Shown: positions 1-12,669, counted from the first letter of the stretch. The stretch: DNA of 64,000 bases from Liolophura sinensis (GCF_032854445.1 NC_088295.1:66571249-66635248), one strand, 5' to 3'. A program made the numbers and translations. Notes: generated by a model not told the origin, from the sequence alone.

Positions 1-186
1 TACCAAAGGGTCCTGCATATGGCGTATACATATCTCGCCTTGTAGCATTTGTCAGATCTTGCGTTAATTATGATGGCTTTAATCTGCGTCACAAGTTGCT
101 AGTTCAAAGACTAGTTTGTCAAGGATACTCCACCAAACACTTTCATTCTAAATTTCTCAAATTTTACAATGAGTATAACACTCTCG

Positions 187-380
187 TTGGCAGGTATGGA
201 CAGAGCGTTCAGAATCTCTGTCGATCTGCATTGTGATCAACCACATAGAAGGCGTTGTTATCCCTATGTACATATCTATCACGTACATGGTATTTAACAA
301 CATAGATGGCGCTGTTTGCCCAGTGTAACCGTCTATCTTGTGTGTCATGTGTAACATCATAGATGGTGCCTCTTGTAGCA
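187..380. repeat. 57-bp minisatellite, about 3 copies
   Basis: CATAGA-type blocks recur at 244, 301 and 358, a period of exactly 57 bases, with a more diverged copy before 244. Because 57 is a multiple of three, the minus-strand frame shows a 19-residue repeat starting APSM or TPSM; this is tandem DNA, not evidence of a gene. Confidence 0.75.
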
Positions 381-486
381 TGAGATCTTTACATATTAAC
401 GGGAAAGACGTAATCGTCCGTTACTTTTGAATCATAATCTGATCGGTTAGGGTGTGTAATGCTTGTCATTTTCAAACTGTATCTAA

Positions 487-612
487 TACCGCTTAACCTG
501 GGGCTAGGGGCCGTAAAGGTAGCCATGCTAATTACATCAGCATGATGCATTTATGAACAGTTGCAATTAAAGCGCGACTGAGATACCTGTTTAACTGTTA
601 TTTGACCTGGAA
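487..612 (+). repeat. Dispersed repeat, copy 1 (match at 37905-38015)
   Basis: The stretch from TTAACCTGGGGCTAGGGG to GACTGAGATACCTGTTTAAC aligns with 37905-38015 (TTAACCCGGGGCTAGAGG to GCTGAGATACATAGTTTG). No family recognised. Confidence 0.55.
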
Positions 613-696
613 CTCATTCACGGACTAAGAATTTGAACTTTGATATGGAATTCATGCCTGGAATATTCATTGTCTGCCCGGCATCATTGAAAACTG

Positions 697-903
697 ATGA
701 CAGCTTCTCGGTATGTGTTACCGGCTTTATTTCTTCTTTGTATAATTTCTTACATACCTTTGTCTTTGGGAGTTAGTGTTAAACGTTGTTTTGGAAATGG
801 ATCTTGCGATTATCGATTAGGTGTGTGTACATATACTGTGTCATCTTGTGACAGAGCGAGCCCATGCTGCCAAAGTGTTGCTGCCACTAAAGTATCATGC
901 TGA
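697..903 (+). CDS. Doubtful small secreted Cys-rich ORF, C-terminal half from antisense SINE
   Basis: A 68-codon ORF with an apparent signal peptide (hydrophobic residues about 6-25), a dibasic KR at 29-30 and seven cysteines after it, spaced C-x5-C-x6-C-x6-C-x5-CC-x9-C. That layout would suggest a secreted peptide precursor. However, the reverse complement of about 775-903 aligns with the 3' half of a SINE that also occurs at 61430-61580, so most of the supposed mature peptide is antisense repeat. Seven (odd) cysteines also argues against a finished disulfide-bonded peptide. Either it is a chance ORF or a case of SINE exonisation. No known family was recognised, and calling it a toxin or antimicrobial peptide would be unsupported. 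Confidence 0.18.
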   Translation: MTASRYVLPALFLLCIISYIPLSLGVSVKRCFGNGSCDYRLGVCTYTVSSCDRASPCCQSVAATKVSC

Positions 904-1048
904 AGACACCTGACGTGACCCCCACGCAGTCACATTATACTGACACCGGGCCAAGCAGTCCTGTTTCCTTGCTCTAACCTCTCACTGCTGAACTCCAAGC
1001 GAGGGCTCAAGAAATATCATTTTTAAAATCTTTGGTGTGACCAGGCTT
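775..1048 (-). mobile_element. SINE-A copy, 5'-truncated, antisense to the small ORF
   Basis: The reverse complement follows the body of the tRNA-derived SINE seen at 61329-61582, sharing blocks such as GTGTCAGTATAATG, GGTGTCTTC, ATGATACTT and GTGGCAG. The tRNA-like head is missing. The 3' end near 775-800 is diverged and its limit is approximate. Confidence 0.7.
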
Positions 1049-3480
1049 TATAGGATGTACTGCTCATGTAAATGCTTAAATAATAGTAAATTACACGCCC
1101 CCTAGCCGATTTTTTCTGCCGAATTAGGTAAAAAAGATTGATTGATGTTAGTTGCTATTGATAGGACGTTACTGCTCTATAATTACTCAAAATGCTCTGT
1201 TCTCATCACATTAAACATGAAACTACATTGCAGCAATGTGGCCGGCGTCACAGACAAGTCTCAAATGGTAACGGTTATACGAAAGATTGACAATGAGTCA
1301 GTCTGCACAGTAATGAAGTTAAAGACGTATGGTATATATAGCAAACCCAGAGCATGGAGAACAATATCTGGAAAATGGGCAGACGTAACCGGTGAAATAC
1401 ATTCTCTTATCAATTTACCTCAGTTTGGGTTTTAAAACTGAAGCAAATGTAATTAGGTAGTACATGTATGCAGGTGCCAGATTCAATAGAATTTTAAATC
1501 GTTCATTTTATTCTGTCGATCTCACCATGATAGCAACCATCAATTATGCTCCGATTAAATCATCCTGATTATCATTAAAAACAAAATGTTCCAAGCGCAA
1601 TGCCAAATGTCACGATTTAGTATAGTTTTCGTAAAAAGTTTGCATCAAAAGAAAGAATGCGCAAAACAAGCATCATGGTGGATATTTTTGTTAAATGTAA
1701 ACATGACAACACTGTATCATTTCAGCTTGGTGAAAAAAAGCGTGCAGAAAGAGGTGCGTGCAGAAAGTGTTAATTCGCTAGACTGACTGACGTGCGGGGT
1801 TTTCCTTTTTCAAATGCTCTTTCCTTTGAAGGGGATGAAATGAGTTTGAAATTGGCATATTCCGCGAATGTATCCTCAGAGCTATACCGAGTCTAGCACT
1901 AGTCAAATCTGGACAGATCACGAATGAAATCTGTGTGATGAGCCAAGAAGAATGATTAACGGCCGGCTAAATGGTGACTCTCTCTCTCAAAGCTCAGCGT
2001 TCCGGATGCTGATTTCCTGACACAGGTCATCTTGGTTAACCCGGAGTGCGCAGAAAGGATAACCGAGTCCGAGTGGGCAAGAGATACGCCAGGTAAATCG
2101 ATGAAGTGGTCAACAGAAAACGAAGGGAGCATCTTCGTATACGTATTCGATAAGAATTCGGATTATTGTATACCTATGATCACAAGATTTTTGAGCAACC
2201 CGTGCTACTGAAGCAACATGTGTGCCATAGAACTGTTCAGTAGAACTGCGACTTTTTAGCACTTTTCGTTCTCCTTGTGTTGTTTGCATCGTTATGTATT
2301 TTACCAATGCCGAAAACTACACATAATTACAGCAACCACGAGTCTTGTGCACGAGTCTGTCCCAAAATATTGACCGTGCATGACCTTCGACTGATCCGCG
2401 CACTGGATATCAGGAAAGCTAACATCAGTATTAGTTGGCTGCTTCTGTAAATTGGACGTCAGGTACTTGATCTCCTTGGCGCCATGTATATCAGAGCATA
2501 ACAAATATAGGCAACAAATCAAACATACATGTCAATTGGTGTGAAACTAATAAAATAACCTAACACATAATTTGCTACATGGGACCGAAAGCCGCATATA
2601 GAACAAGAGATAAGATAGATGGACAAGGAATTCCGTGAAGACATGATGGACACGCCATTCCGTGAAGACATGATGGACACGCCATTCCGTAAACACATGA
2701 TGGAATCAGTATTCCTTGAAGATATCACGCGCAACTCCCTCGACTACATTCATACTTGGACAGATCTATCTGTAATAATAATTCCCCCAACATTGACGGA
2801 CACATGCTGTGCATAGTTAAAACTCAATCTGGACAGAATATGTCATCGTTAGCATTTTTTCATCATCTGCACCTTTCGCCCTCCTGTATATACTATTCCA
2901 CAAAAGAGAAAGCTTTCTAATTTCAAAACATGTTTGTTTTTTGCACCTCCAGTGGTATACTATTGCCCTGTTTTTGTGTCATGCTGTTATTTAATAAACT
3001 GTTAAACGTCCCAAGGGGGAAGGAGTCGATGAGCCCGAGGGTATTTACTTCCATATGGATATGAACACCGCAGGCATTAGAGGGCCGCGTATGGAAAATT
3101 AAGCTAATAATTGTTTAGACTTATGTAATAAATCCTCCTCTAAAAGAGCAATAATAGGCTTATAGGGTAGTTAAGAAAGCATATTTTCGAAAAAATGCGA
3201 TACGTAATAGATATTTTGCACAGCCGTTCTGAAAATGCAGCTGTGTTAATGCCGAGCAACTATTTCAGGGGACCCTGACGCTAAAGCTCGCCCAAGAGAT
3301 GCGTAAACGAGATGTACCATCAACTCAGGTCATCCACCTTAACCCAGGTGGTGGGACTGTATCACTTTGAAACGGATGTATTTCTCTTCTTACGACTGGA
3401 TTTCTAATCTTGCCGTCTTTTACATATAGAATCACATTGGCATGGAGACAATATATAACTGAAGAAATGATTGTCCTCCC
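1049..3480. other. Intergenic DNA
   Basis: Nothing supported apart from the 27-bp minisatellite. The ORFs 1142-1435, 1586-1786 and 2110-2734 show no recognisable protein features. Confidence 0.5.
2630..2737. repeat. 27-bp minisatellite, 3-4 copies
   Basis: ATTCCGTGAAGACATGATGG recurs at 2630 and 2657, and in diverged form at 2684 and 2711. The first two copies are identical over 27 bases. The unit length keeps frames open on both strands and explains both ORFs here. Confidence 0.85.
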
Positions 3481-6400
3481 CTTCGTGTGTGTGACAGATG
3501 GCATTTTACTGGCAAGCAAAATTTGCAAGAAGAATGCGCTTTTCCTCTTTTAATGGCGGCTTCTATCTGTACATCGCCTATGATAAATCACCGCTAAATA
3601 CACATCGCGCAAATAGACACGTTATTGGTATTTTTAACGCACCATCAAGAGATCTAATCAACTCGGTAACAGTAAAACTACATGTGTGTATATGGGGCCA
3701 ACTAATATTTGCGTGTGGGGCACCGAACACTAACGGGACATATGTTTTTCACCAATACAGTAAAGTGTCATTTTGCTCAAAGCATCCAAAGAAACATTAA
3801 ACATACATGGAAACATGAGTGATTTCAATTGTAGGGTTTGTTAATTGCAAATTTTCACAGAGAATGGAGGGAGGCTCAGCGAGAGGTAGTGCAGTTTGAT
3901 TCATAACCAACAAGCTAAGATGAAATAGCAAATGATGATAATTGGCTGCTAGATTCCTTGAGATTACATGAAAGAGAAAGCTACGTTACAGTTTCATGTG
4001 TTCTTGCACGAGCATTTTACGTTCTAATGATTTATTTCACCTTCCGATTTCGGTAGATTAAATGCATAACATAAAGTACTTACAAGACCAGTTGCTGATG
4101 TCTTCTTTTAAAAAGCAATTCAATCTAATGCAATGAGATTTTCGCACATACAATATGGCATACAATGGGACATTTCCCTCCTACCATGGAAGAGAGTATA
4201 CATGTCGGATGCCAGCTACCTCTACAGAACCTTGATATTTTCTGCCAGCCCTTCCGGAAGTTTTAATCAATAATTCTGATTCGTCGCTTTTTTTCGCTCC
4301 CTGGCTATTTCCTTGGCTGACTAACGTGTGGCTCTGCTTACTAACCCGTCTGTTTACACATACGCATGTACCAGCAGCAGTCACTGTGTGCTTGCTGGCT
4401 TTTTGAAATCAATATTAAAAAATAATTCCTAATTTAATTTAAGTGTATTAGTGATTCAGTTGTTGATATTTTTAATACTCTTTCCAGTGTATAAAAAAGT
4501 CTTAGTGACGCACGTTCTTACCAAGTCGTCCAGCAGGTCTTTTGGAACTGACTGGGTGAAGAACATGGTAACCCTTAAATACTACCTCAGTAGTTTAGTT
4601 TGGATTGTGTTCAACATTGGCGCGCCCAAATCCAACCCGCACTGTTTCTTCTGTGGTATCTGCCGAAGGTCAACGGTTTATTCCAGGCTCTCCGGTTTCC
4701 TGCACTCATAAACATACAAACGGCCACGTAGGTGAAAAATCATAGAAATTATGAATTTTGGGGAAAAAATCAAGCAATAAATTTATTTACACCTGCAATG
4801 ATTCCAGTGGCTCCTGTTGAGTAATTAACGAATATGAATACTTTGATGACATAAGACGAGACAGGTTCATTCGTTTATTTTACAGAACCTCAACATTCCC
4901 CAGACAGAATTCACCGGGTAAAGGTATACCCCATCACGCGGAGGTTCTACATGTACATTAGGTACAACCCATTAAACCGTCTACACTTTATTGTTTGTAG
5001 TCTTCTTTGTGACTAGATACCAGTACCTTGCACCGCAAGATAAATATGGCATAACCAAATGTAATTTTTTCTCATCAGTGCTTTAGTGATTTGCGATGTT
5101 AAAATAATTCAAAATCATTATTGTCACCAATAGCACATTCTTCTCCTGGAGTTACAAACAATTGTACTGCAAAGTACATGTAATGTCCTAACGAAGTCGA
5201 TAACCAACATGATAACGAACTCTTTCTGAAGCAGATAGACGTGTGTAGAGAAAATGTCCTAGTTCAAAATAATGTAATATGGCAACTTACTTCATAGCCC
5301 TAAAGCATGAATTATTTTTCCATTCTTTTATTTTGTAACTCGTGATTTATTAAAAACAGTCAGTTTATAATTTTACGTATACGCTGCACACGTAGAAATT
5401 TCCACGCTTTGTAGCACAAAAAAGTCCCATTGACATCATTATCAACTTCCTGTATGTTGCTCTTGTGTCAAATAAACCTTTTTCTCGTTTCTCCGCCCTA
5501 ACTAGACAAAGTAAGCGTCTGTTATCCTTTCGGATTATACATCGGTTTTTCAAAACAAATCCATATATCTTGTTTTATGTTTGAGTCATTAATTAAAAAA
5601 ATTATACCAGCATGTAAGCATTGTCATAGTGAATTATCTGTTCGCGTTGATGGCAAAAACGCTGGTGAAACTGAATTCAGAATTAATCATTCCGTCAACA
5701 TCTGACATTCACATGTTCTGTAGAATCAATCAGGAGGTTGGAGACATCTTCATGTCATCGTGGGATGTGGACGAGTCCATTCCTTGGTCGCTGGTAGTTG
5801 AAGAATAAATGCGCCTGATGTGACCATGATTTTACGGGATATACTAGGATGTAACAGGCTAGTCGTGGGGACAAGTACTACAAAAATGAGCATTTACACA
5901 CTCACCGTTCCTGTTTGTTCCCTTTATACACATTACATTCATTTCCTGTAATTTGGGAATATCGACATTAGGTTGTAAGTCTACCATTCCTGGGCAAACG
6001 TAAGAATCATAGAACATACAGCTGTGAGCAAGACGATCCGAAATACCATCTCGACGTGTAGTTTGTCACTTTAAAGCTGTGCACCGATAAAATAAACCGT
6101 TATGCAAAAAATGGGACAAAATGTTCCCTAACAAATTAACAAACTGACGGATATACGGTTTGACATATACCGCATGCTTGTATTCTTACCTGGGTACTGA
6201 AGGACAAGTCTATAGACAAGGCTGATGCCCTATAAGGTTTAGAGCTTTCCAAGGACAGATGGCTTTATTCACGAATCATTCCGAGAGGCCAGTGCTCAAA
6301 TTCCTTTATTACCGTACAAAAATGGACTAATGCAGTCTGAAATGTCAACTGGCTAACACGTTGTCCGCAGGTGTTTGTATAACCTTGTGACAATTTATCC

Positions 6401-7235
6401 AGATACTAATAAAAAACATCCCGCGGCTTTTAATTTCCCCAAAAGTAACGAAACAAAAATGCGCAATGGCGCTAAATAAGCATTTATCGAAACCGTCTAA
6501 CGGCTGTTGATCATACAATAGGTTTTTTTCTCGGAGCAATATAACGTATTAAAAGTACTCAGATATTTTTAATGATATATGTCTAGCCGGGAATTCGTGA
6601 TCGTTTGCCTTATAAAAATTCATTCCATTCCGTTTATTAAATGCACTGTTTTTTTGTTATCAAAAAAAATATGCATACATACATAAATAAATTAGTTTAT
6701 ATGGCGACTCCTTTCCATGGAATGATTTGCGCCAAGACAATAAGATATGTTTCAAGAAGTTATGCTGTTCTAATTAACACTGGTCAATCGATAGAGAACA
6801 ACTGCCTCATTAGTGTGGCCTACACTCTGTGGATCCTACATACATAATTTCCCACAGCTTAAAAACTAAATTTGCATTTTTCGGTGGACCAAGTATAGTC
6901 CCAGGAATTGAGATAACAATTCCAACGTCTACAAGGTCAGAAAGGAACATTTGTCTTTGAGCAGTGTACTGCGGGCACACGAGTAAAACATGATAGATGG
7001 TCTCTTCAGCCTGACAAATAATACACAGATCCGAAACTCTTACCTTGGTTTTTTTAAAGTGGTTGTTAACTGGGAGATGTTCTAACCCAAGTTAAAAACA
7101 CAAGATTTCTGCTAGAAAAGGAAAAATGAAAGTTTTTATGACGTTTGATAAACAACCCTTCTCTGAAGCATCCCACTCAGTTTGCAATAGCTTAAATGAT
7201 AATGACTTTACTTCATTTCCAACCTCGGATATAGA

Positions 7236-7595
7236 GTGAGTGAGTGCTTAGGGTTTAAAGTCGTACTCAACAATTTTTCAGTCATATGACGACGAAGGAA
7301 TCATTAGGGTGCATGTACGTGTAATGTACCTCCTTGTTGCAGGACGGATTCCCACCGCTCTTTTATTTAGTGCTGTTTCACTGAGACGACTTACCGAAGG
7401 CAAGTAAGCCGCCCCGCCCGAGCCATTATACTGACACGGGTCAACCAGTCGTTGCACTATTCCCTTCATGCTGAACGCCAAGCGAGGAAGTTACAACTTC
7501 CTCTTTTAAAGTCTGAGGTGTGACTCGATCAAGGATTGATCCTGGATCTACCGGTCTCGAAGCGGACGCTCTACCAACTGTGCTATCCGGGCCGG
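7236..7595 (-). mobile_element. SINE-A, full length, with target-site duplication
   Basis: A 360-bp element read on the minus strand. It starts with a tRNA-derived head (A-box-like GTTGGTAGAGCG, B-box-like GATCGAGTCAC), then a conserved body (AAAAGAGGAAGTTGTAACTT; TAAGTCGTCTCAGTGAAAC), and ends in CATATGACTGAAAAATTG and a CACTCACTCAC tail. It is flanked by an 11-bp direct repeat TCGGATATAGA (7225-7235 and 7596-7606), the mark of LINE-driven retroposition. It interrupts repeat unit A of the first tandem array and is absent from unit B. The 67-codon frame it contains is not a gene. Confidence 0.92.
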
Positions 7596-7777
7596 TCGGA
7601 TATAGACAGTTTGAGAATCGTCAAGGTTTACATTGGCTCTTTTGACGGCCTAACTTCTCGTTCAGTCCTAGGCACTCCAGAATGCCCTGGAACTCAAGCT
7701 AAATGAATGACAAGACAAGTAAAGAATAGTGAAGGTGACAGATAAACCACTTCGTATAGGCTAAGAGCTTATATTTG

Positions 7778-7810
7778 TTTATTTATTTGATTGATGTTTT
7801 ACGCCGTGCT
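7778..7810 (-). mobile_element. SINE-B tail fragment
   Basis: Tail-only match to the second SINE family: (TTTA)n, TTGATTGATGTTTTACGCCG. It lies within repeat unit A between the SINE-A insertion and the next duplicated block. Confidence 0.5.
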
Positions 7811-8499
7811 AAAAAAGTTATAGATTCTGCGCTTAAAATTTACATATAATTTTACTGCTGCGATTTGTGCCACTGATTTGCTACTAAAGTACCTCAAGCA
7901 AATGTTTTCAAAATTTGCATTTGTTTGTATTACACGGAAGTACATATCTAGAGGCGCAATTCATGAAATGGGTGTTTGTCTTTTTTCTTCATCCATATAA
8001 TTTAATTGTCAAGTCTTGGACTATTGCATTTCTTTATTTTTTAAAGAGTGTATGAGTCTCAAAGGAGCTTTCAGGGCACAAAATCACTTTTCTCTTTCAC
8101 TGCCTGTGGTTGAATAGGCGAGACAGTCTTACAGACCTTGCAAGCCTGAAGTGTCAGGGATAAAGATTAGGCATTTACATCAACAGCACAGGAAATGGAA
8201 TAGTTATTTGTGGAAACCTATTAATATGAAATATATTCTTTCTTAAGCGGTGTGTTATTCTGAGCTTAATCTTTACCCATGGGAATACTTATGTCATATC
8301 GACCTGACATACATCGGTTGAAAGTTCTACTCCCCGACAACGTCTAACCGGATTCCCCGCTATCCTATACATAGATAAAAGCAATGGAAATGTTAACATT
8401 TGCGCCAGTGTGGCCTCCTTTTACAAATCTCCGTCTATAGCAGGCTTAAGCTGTTTATTGAATCAATTTTTCCTTCTTATTCTTTAATTTGGGTTTAGC

Positions 8500-11130
8500 T
8501 AATATGAAAGACGATTGTGTCCAACAGTGGCCTGATTTTGGGTAGCGGGAACCAGAATCCAGTGTTACTACCAATGGTCAACAGCCTCTTGGCTGCATCA
8601 GGCTTAAAGACCATATATCATTGTGTGAGACAGTTTGCTTTACCATTGCCTTGTCCTTTTCCGAATGACATCACCGCTAAAACAGTTTAATAATGCACAG
8701 CCTGAAATAAAGTACACATGACCATTTTACGCGCTTAATGAAACATCAGTCCAGGAAGTAGCTCAGCGTGAGAAACTCACAACGACAAGGAGCGGATTTA
8801 AATTGCACGTGTCATTAGCTGGGAGTGCCAACTAAAAACCCATGGCTGATGATATCGATGTCCTGCTCAATACCTTAAAGAGTCAGCATTTACTGGAATA
8901 GAATTCTCATTTACATGTCCGTGGATGAAGAAGGTCAGTGCGTTTGAAAATCCTGACGGGTCGGTATAACCACAAACACGACTAGGCCTGGTTACTTCCA
9001 GCGTGCCAGCGCTTTCCGGTAGACTGTAAACTGACATGCCCGATATGTCCTCAGTGACTCAGACAAAGGTCGGTTGAAACTAATTTACCTATCAAAATAC
9101 CATATGCCCCCGAGGCGTTGCACTTTTCAGGTCAGTTCCTATCATCAAGACTTCATCATTAACTGAATGACTGACTAGTTTGTGGGAAAACTTTTCTGCC
9201 ATGAGAAATTACAGAAGTTTGTCAGAAATTGTTATTAAGTCCATTCTGATTTATTTATTTATTTGACTGGAATCTTGCGCGGCACTCAAGAATGTTTCAC
9301 TTATAAGGCCGGCATTATAGCGGGAGGAAACCGGGCAGGGTCAGAGAGAAAGCCACAACAATCAAAAGATTACTGACAGGCCAGAGAGTGCGACGAGAAT
9401 GGAAGCCAGCATAAACTGGATTTGAACTCACATTGATCACACTGGTGAGAGGCTTCGGGGTAATTATGCCGCGCTAGCAGGCTATCAACTAGGCCATGGA
9501 GTGCGCTCTTACTTTTCTTCTACAATATCACCATTTAAACACATATAATTTGTCGGAGCAATGAACTCCTGTATAAAATGAGTGTAACCGCTTATTTTTC
9601 GTTAGTTTATGTTGACTGTTTTACTGTCATGAGATCGGATTGCATTTAATTAAAGTTTAATCAAAACGTTGATTGTTTCCATATTGCATCGTCGTAAATT
9701 TTAGTCATTCAAGAAGATATCCAATTTTCGGTTTCCACTGTTGTTCCGGAGACAGTGACCTAATTTTTGGAGGTCACATAGCATATAAAGATTATGGTAT
9801 TGAATGATGTATAACAGCAACTGTATTTTAAAGGGCATCTGTCCTGTTTAAAGTGCCCTTTTTCCGAGAAAAGTGCATTTAAGTTTTTAGATTGTGAATT
9901 AAATGTGGGTATGATGGTCCATATTTCAATAAAATAATGATAAGGTTTTTCACGGGCTCCATACTGTGTTTTTAACTGTATTACTGTAAATCAAAAATCA
10001 TAATACACGTATAATAAAAATCATTATTATTCTACAGCATTTCCATTACGTCCATCATAAAATCCTTATACTTATTTGCAGAAAGTCTTTAAAAATGAGT
10101 ACACGGAATTTGTAATGGAGCTTTCGGTCGTATTTGCGATGATGCTATATGTAGTTAATTCTACCTTAAAATTTCTATAAAACCCGTGGAAGCTGGATTT
10201 TAAATTCCTTAATCATTTGTCAAGGCCACATTGGTTTGAGGGAACAACATTTTAGATGGCAATATTTCCCTGAATCGACGGCGACCAGCATTATTGTTGG
10301 AGGAAATCTATGGTCATCCACAGGTGGTCCAGCCTAATCTAATTCATGCCAAATCTGTCTAGTCTATTCTGTGTGCTCAATTCTGCCTTTGAGATGACGT
10401 TCAGTGGAAAAACTCGTGACGTACATGTAGTACTCCTTCATTGCTGGAGAACAATGGTCATCTACGTTTAGAACGGAGTCACCATTGCGTGGGAAATGGA
10501 ACTCCATATTACAACACCTTTTCAAAATATGTTCGTGACTTTCTAGCCATTTTAACAGGTACAACTTCATAAGCACGTTGAAAATGAACTGGCCGTTAGC
10601 AAATACATACCATGGTGTTTTTCTGGAACGTATTTCCCCCTTGATTAACCTACTGAAAGTGCCTGAAGTGATTATGTCTTGTTAATTACCGTTGTGGCAT
10701 GGCTCTTTCAAAATGGTGGCATTCTATAGGATTATGTCCATCGTTAACTTTATATTGACTTTCATCACTGGTAGCAATGGACAGTATATCTGTCTCAAAG
10801 AAACCAAGACACCATATCGTGGACTATTAGTCTTGAGCTTCATTAAGCTACTATTAGTGCAACTGGGTGTTCAAAACATTATAAGATTTAATATGACTTG
10901 GGTACTGAGGTGGGCGTAATCAGGTTGAAGTTCTCCAAATCCCTTGGCGTTGGAGGCCAACGTGATGGACTTTGGCCGTAGACGAGTTGGAGGGGGTAAT
11001 AGGCAATCGGTTTGCAAATAAGAAGTAATTAAAGTTGCGCTCTCTCCGGATTTGACCAATATTTGTTCACCTGATTTTTTATTCGCACCACGACGTACTT
11101 GACAACAGGCGATGGGATTACTCCGCATCC
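8500..11130 (+). repeat. Tandem array 1, unit A, right part
   Basis: Aligns with 15600-18270 and 23820-25530. Shared landmarks: CGCTTAATGAAACATC (8720), a GGATTTAAATT block (8793), CATTAGCTGGGAGT (8813), a block near 9120 before CACTTTTCAGGTCA, and GTGCAACTGGGTGTTC (10857). It holds a SINE-B (9250-9507) not present in the other units. Confidence 0.75.
9250..9507 (-). mobile_element. SINE-B, near full length
   Basis: On the plus strand it runs from the (TTTA)n tail and TTGACTGGAATCTTGCGC, through CTCAAGAATGTTTCACTTAT and GGGAGGAAACCGGGCAG, to a tRNA-like head GCCATGGAGTGCGCT. No clean target-site duplication was found. Absent from units B and C at the same place. Confidence 0.75.
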
Positions 11131-12249
11131 TAACAGCTGGGAGTCCTAACTATAGCACTATCGTACCAAGTACCGAGTACTATCCCATAACGTGTCTTCA
11201 TACTATAAAGGTGAAAACAGGCTTCATCTGATGAAAAAGCTTGTGACGTACGAATAACGAAAAACACTGGATCAGAACAAGAACATTCAAAATTGTGGAG
11301 GACTAGAAACACTCCAATAAACAATGCATAAAATGCTACATTCGTTGAAAGGCACTGGCCTTTATAGTTAAACGTTCTGTTCCGGCATAATGAAGTCCTA
11401 CTGGATTTATAGACAATGGGCTCATTGTCGCAGCAGGGCTTTCCTTGGAACTAAACCAGACCTGTTAGGACATGGCCAACCGAATCAATTTGAAAACAAA
11501 CGTAAATGAACAAGCCATGATAATCCAGCATCTAAATGTGTTGACAACAGGAAATCATTTAGCGGCTGTTACAGACTATGTGGGGTTTCACTACTGTACT
11601 ATTTGCACCTTATTACAAAGTAATAAGGGAAATTGAAAAGCTGCACACGGCGGAAAACGATGACAGGCGTGTCTTGGTTTGCTATACTGAATGCTCTTAT
11701 GAAAACGCATTTCACATATCGAACTTTGAAAACAGTTAATGTTAATATTGATCTGCATGTTTTGTTTTTCTATATTTCCTGTCCTAGAATAAAAAAGATC
11801 TTTTGATTTCAAACTCGTTTGCTGGAGCCAAAAAGCGAATCCACAGTTGTACTATGGAGTTTTTTTCTGTCCTGTTGCCATTTTAATAAGCCTACTACAA
11901 CGTGACATATAGAAAGGGATCGATCAAAACATGGCCTGCTTTTCAATGGGCTTTTTTATTCAATATTTTTACTTGTATATAACGGGTATTATCGATGTTA
12001 AAAGGCTGAAGCATATGTTTTTAGCAGAACAGTGATTACGTTTTTCAACGTCACCTGAAATTTGTCTGAATAAGATGACGATGAGACCGTAAGCTAAAGG
12101 TATTTTCAGTTGTCTGTAATGTGAATATGAACACCTCTGGCATTATAAGACCGACAGTGGAACTGTTACTAGTCATTTTGTTTTTAAATTTATGCAATAT
12201 CTCATCTTGCAACAGCAGTGTCGTGAATAAAACATCTTTTCAAAAACAT

Positions 12250-12660
12250 CAAGTCACTCACAGGTCGTCATTCTAGATAGTGGAACTGCCCTGATTTAAA
12301 AGTTGTGGTCGCATTTCTATAGCTGCATGTCGATCGTTAACTTGTGCTTTTCAATACTTGTAACAAAATGGACAATACATCTGTCAAAAAGACAGGAAAA
12401 CACTTTACTGTAAAGTATTAGTCTTTAGGTACTTTGAGCAAATAAAGTCTAATTCGGCGTTCAAAAGAACATAGGAGTCAATATGACGTAGGTGCTGTGG
12501 CGAGTGTATTTACTTAAAATCGAGTTGAAATCCTCCAATTCCCTCTGTTCAGTAGACGAACATGATGGACCTGGGGCGGTGGTTAAGCTGGGGGGGGGGG
12601 GGGGGAGCGCTCTACAGGCAATCAGTTCAAACGTTGCGGGTTTATCTCTTCGCGTTTATA
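12250..12660 (+). repeat. Tandem array 1, extra copy of the end segment
   Basis: A further, weaker copy of the 10690-11100 segment placed only 1.6 kb downstream. It shares TCGTTAACTT, ATGGACA.TA.ATCTGTC, GGCGTTCAAAA, AATATGACGTAGGTGCTG and ACAGGCAATCAGTT blocks. It contains the poly-G run 12590-12605. Confidence 0.55.
12590..12605 (+). repeat. Poly-G run (16 bases)
   Basis: Uninterrupted G16 inside the extra copy of the array end segment. The corresponding place in unit A (about 10989) has only five G. Confidence 0.9.
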
Positions 12661-12669
12661 ACCGATCGA

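Larger units (their letters stand above)
3490..8460 (+). repeat. Tandem array 1, unit A, left part
   Basis: Aligns in order with 12670-15500. Paired landmarks: TTTTAATGGCGGCT (3549/12717), GCTCTGCTTACTAACC against GCTCTGCTAACTAACC (4331/12766), GACATCATTATCAACTTCC (5434/13659), GTGAATTATCTG against TTAATTATCTG (5630/13840), TCATTTCCTGTAATTTG (5939/14170), GTGTTATTCTGAGCTTAATC (8251/15360). Unit A carries about 1.2 kb extra, 6.5-7.8 kb, including a SINE-A and a SINE-B tail. No coding unit is conserved between the copies: the frames differ and are broken. Confidence 0.75.

Noticed and set aside
2519-2816. ORFs with FREDMMDTP-type repeats on both strands
   Set aside because: Produced by the 27-bp minisatellite, whose length is a multiple of three.
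7278-7481. 67-codon minus-strand ORF
   Set aside because: Lies wholly inside the SINE-A copy.
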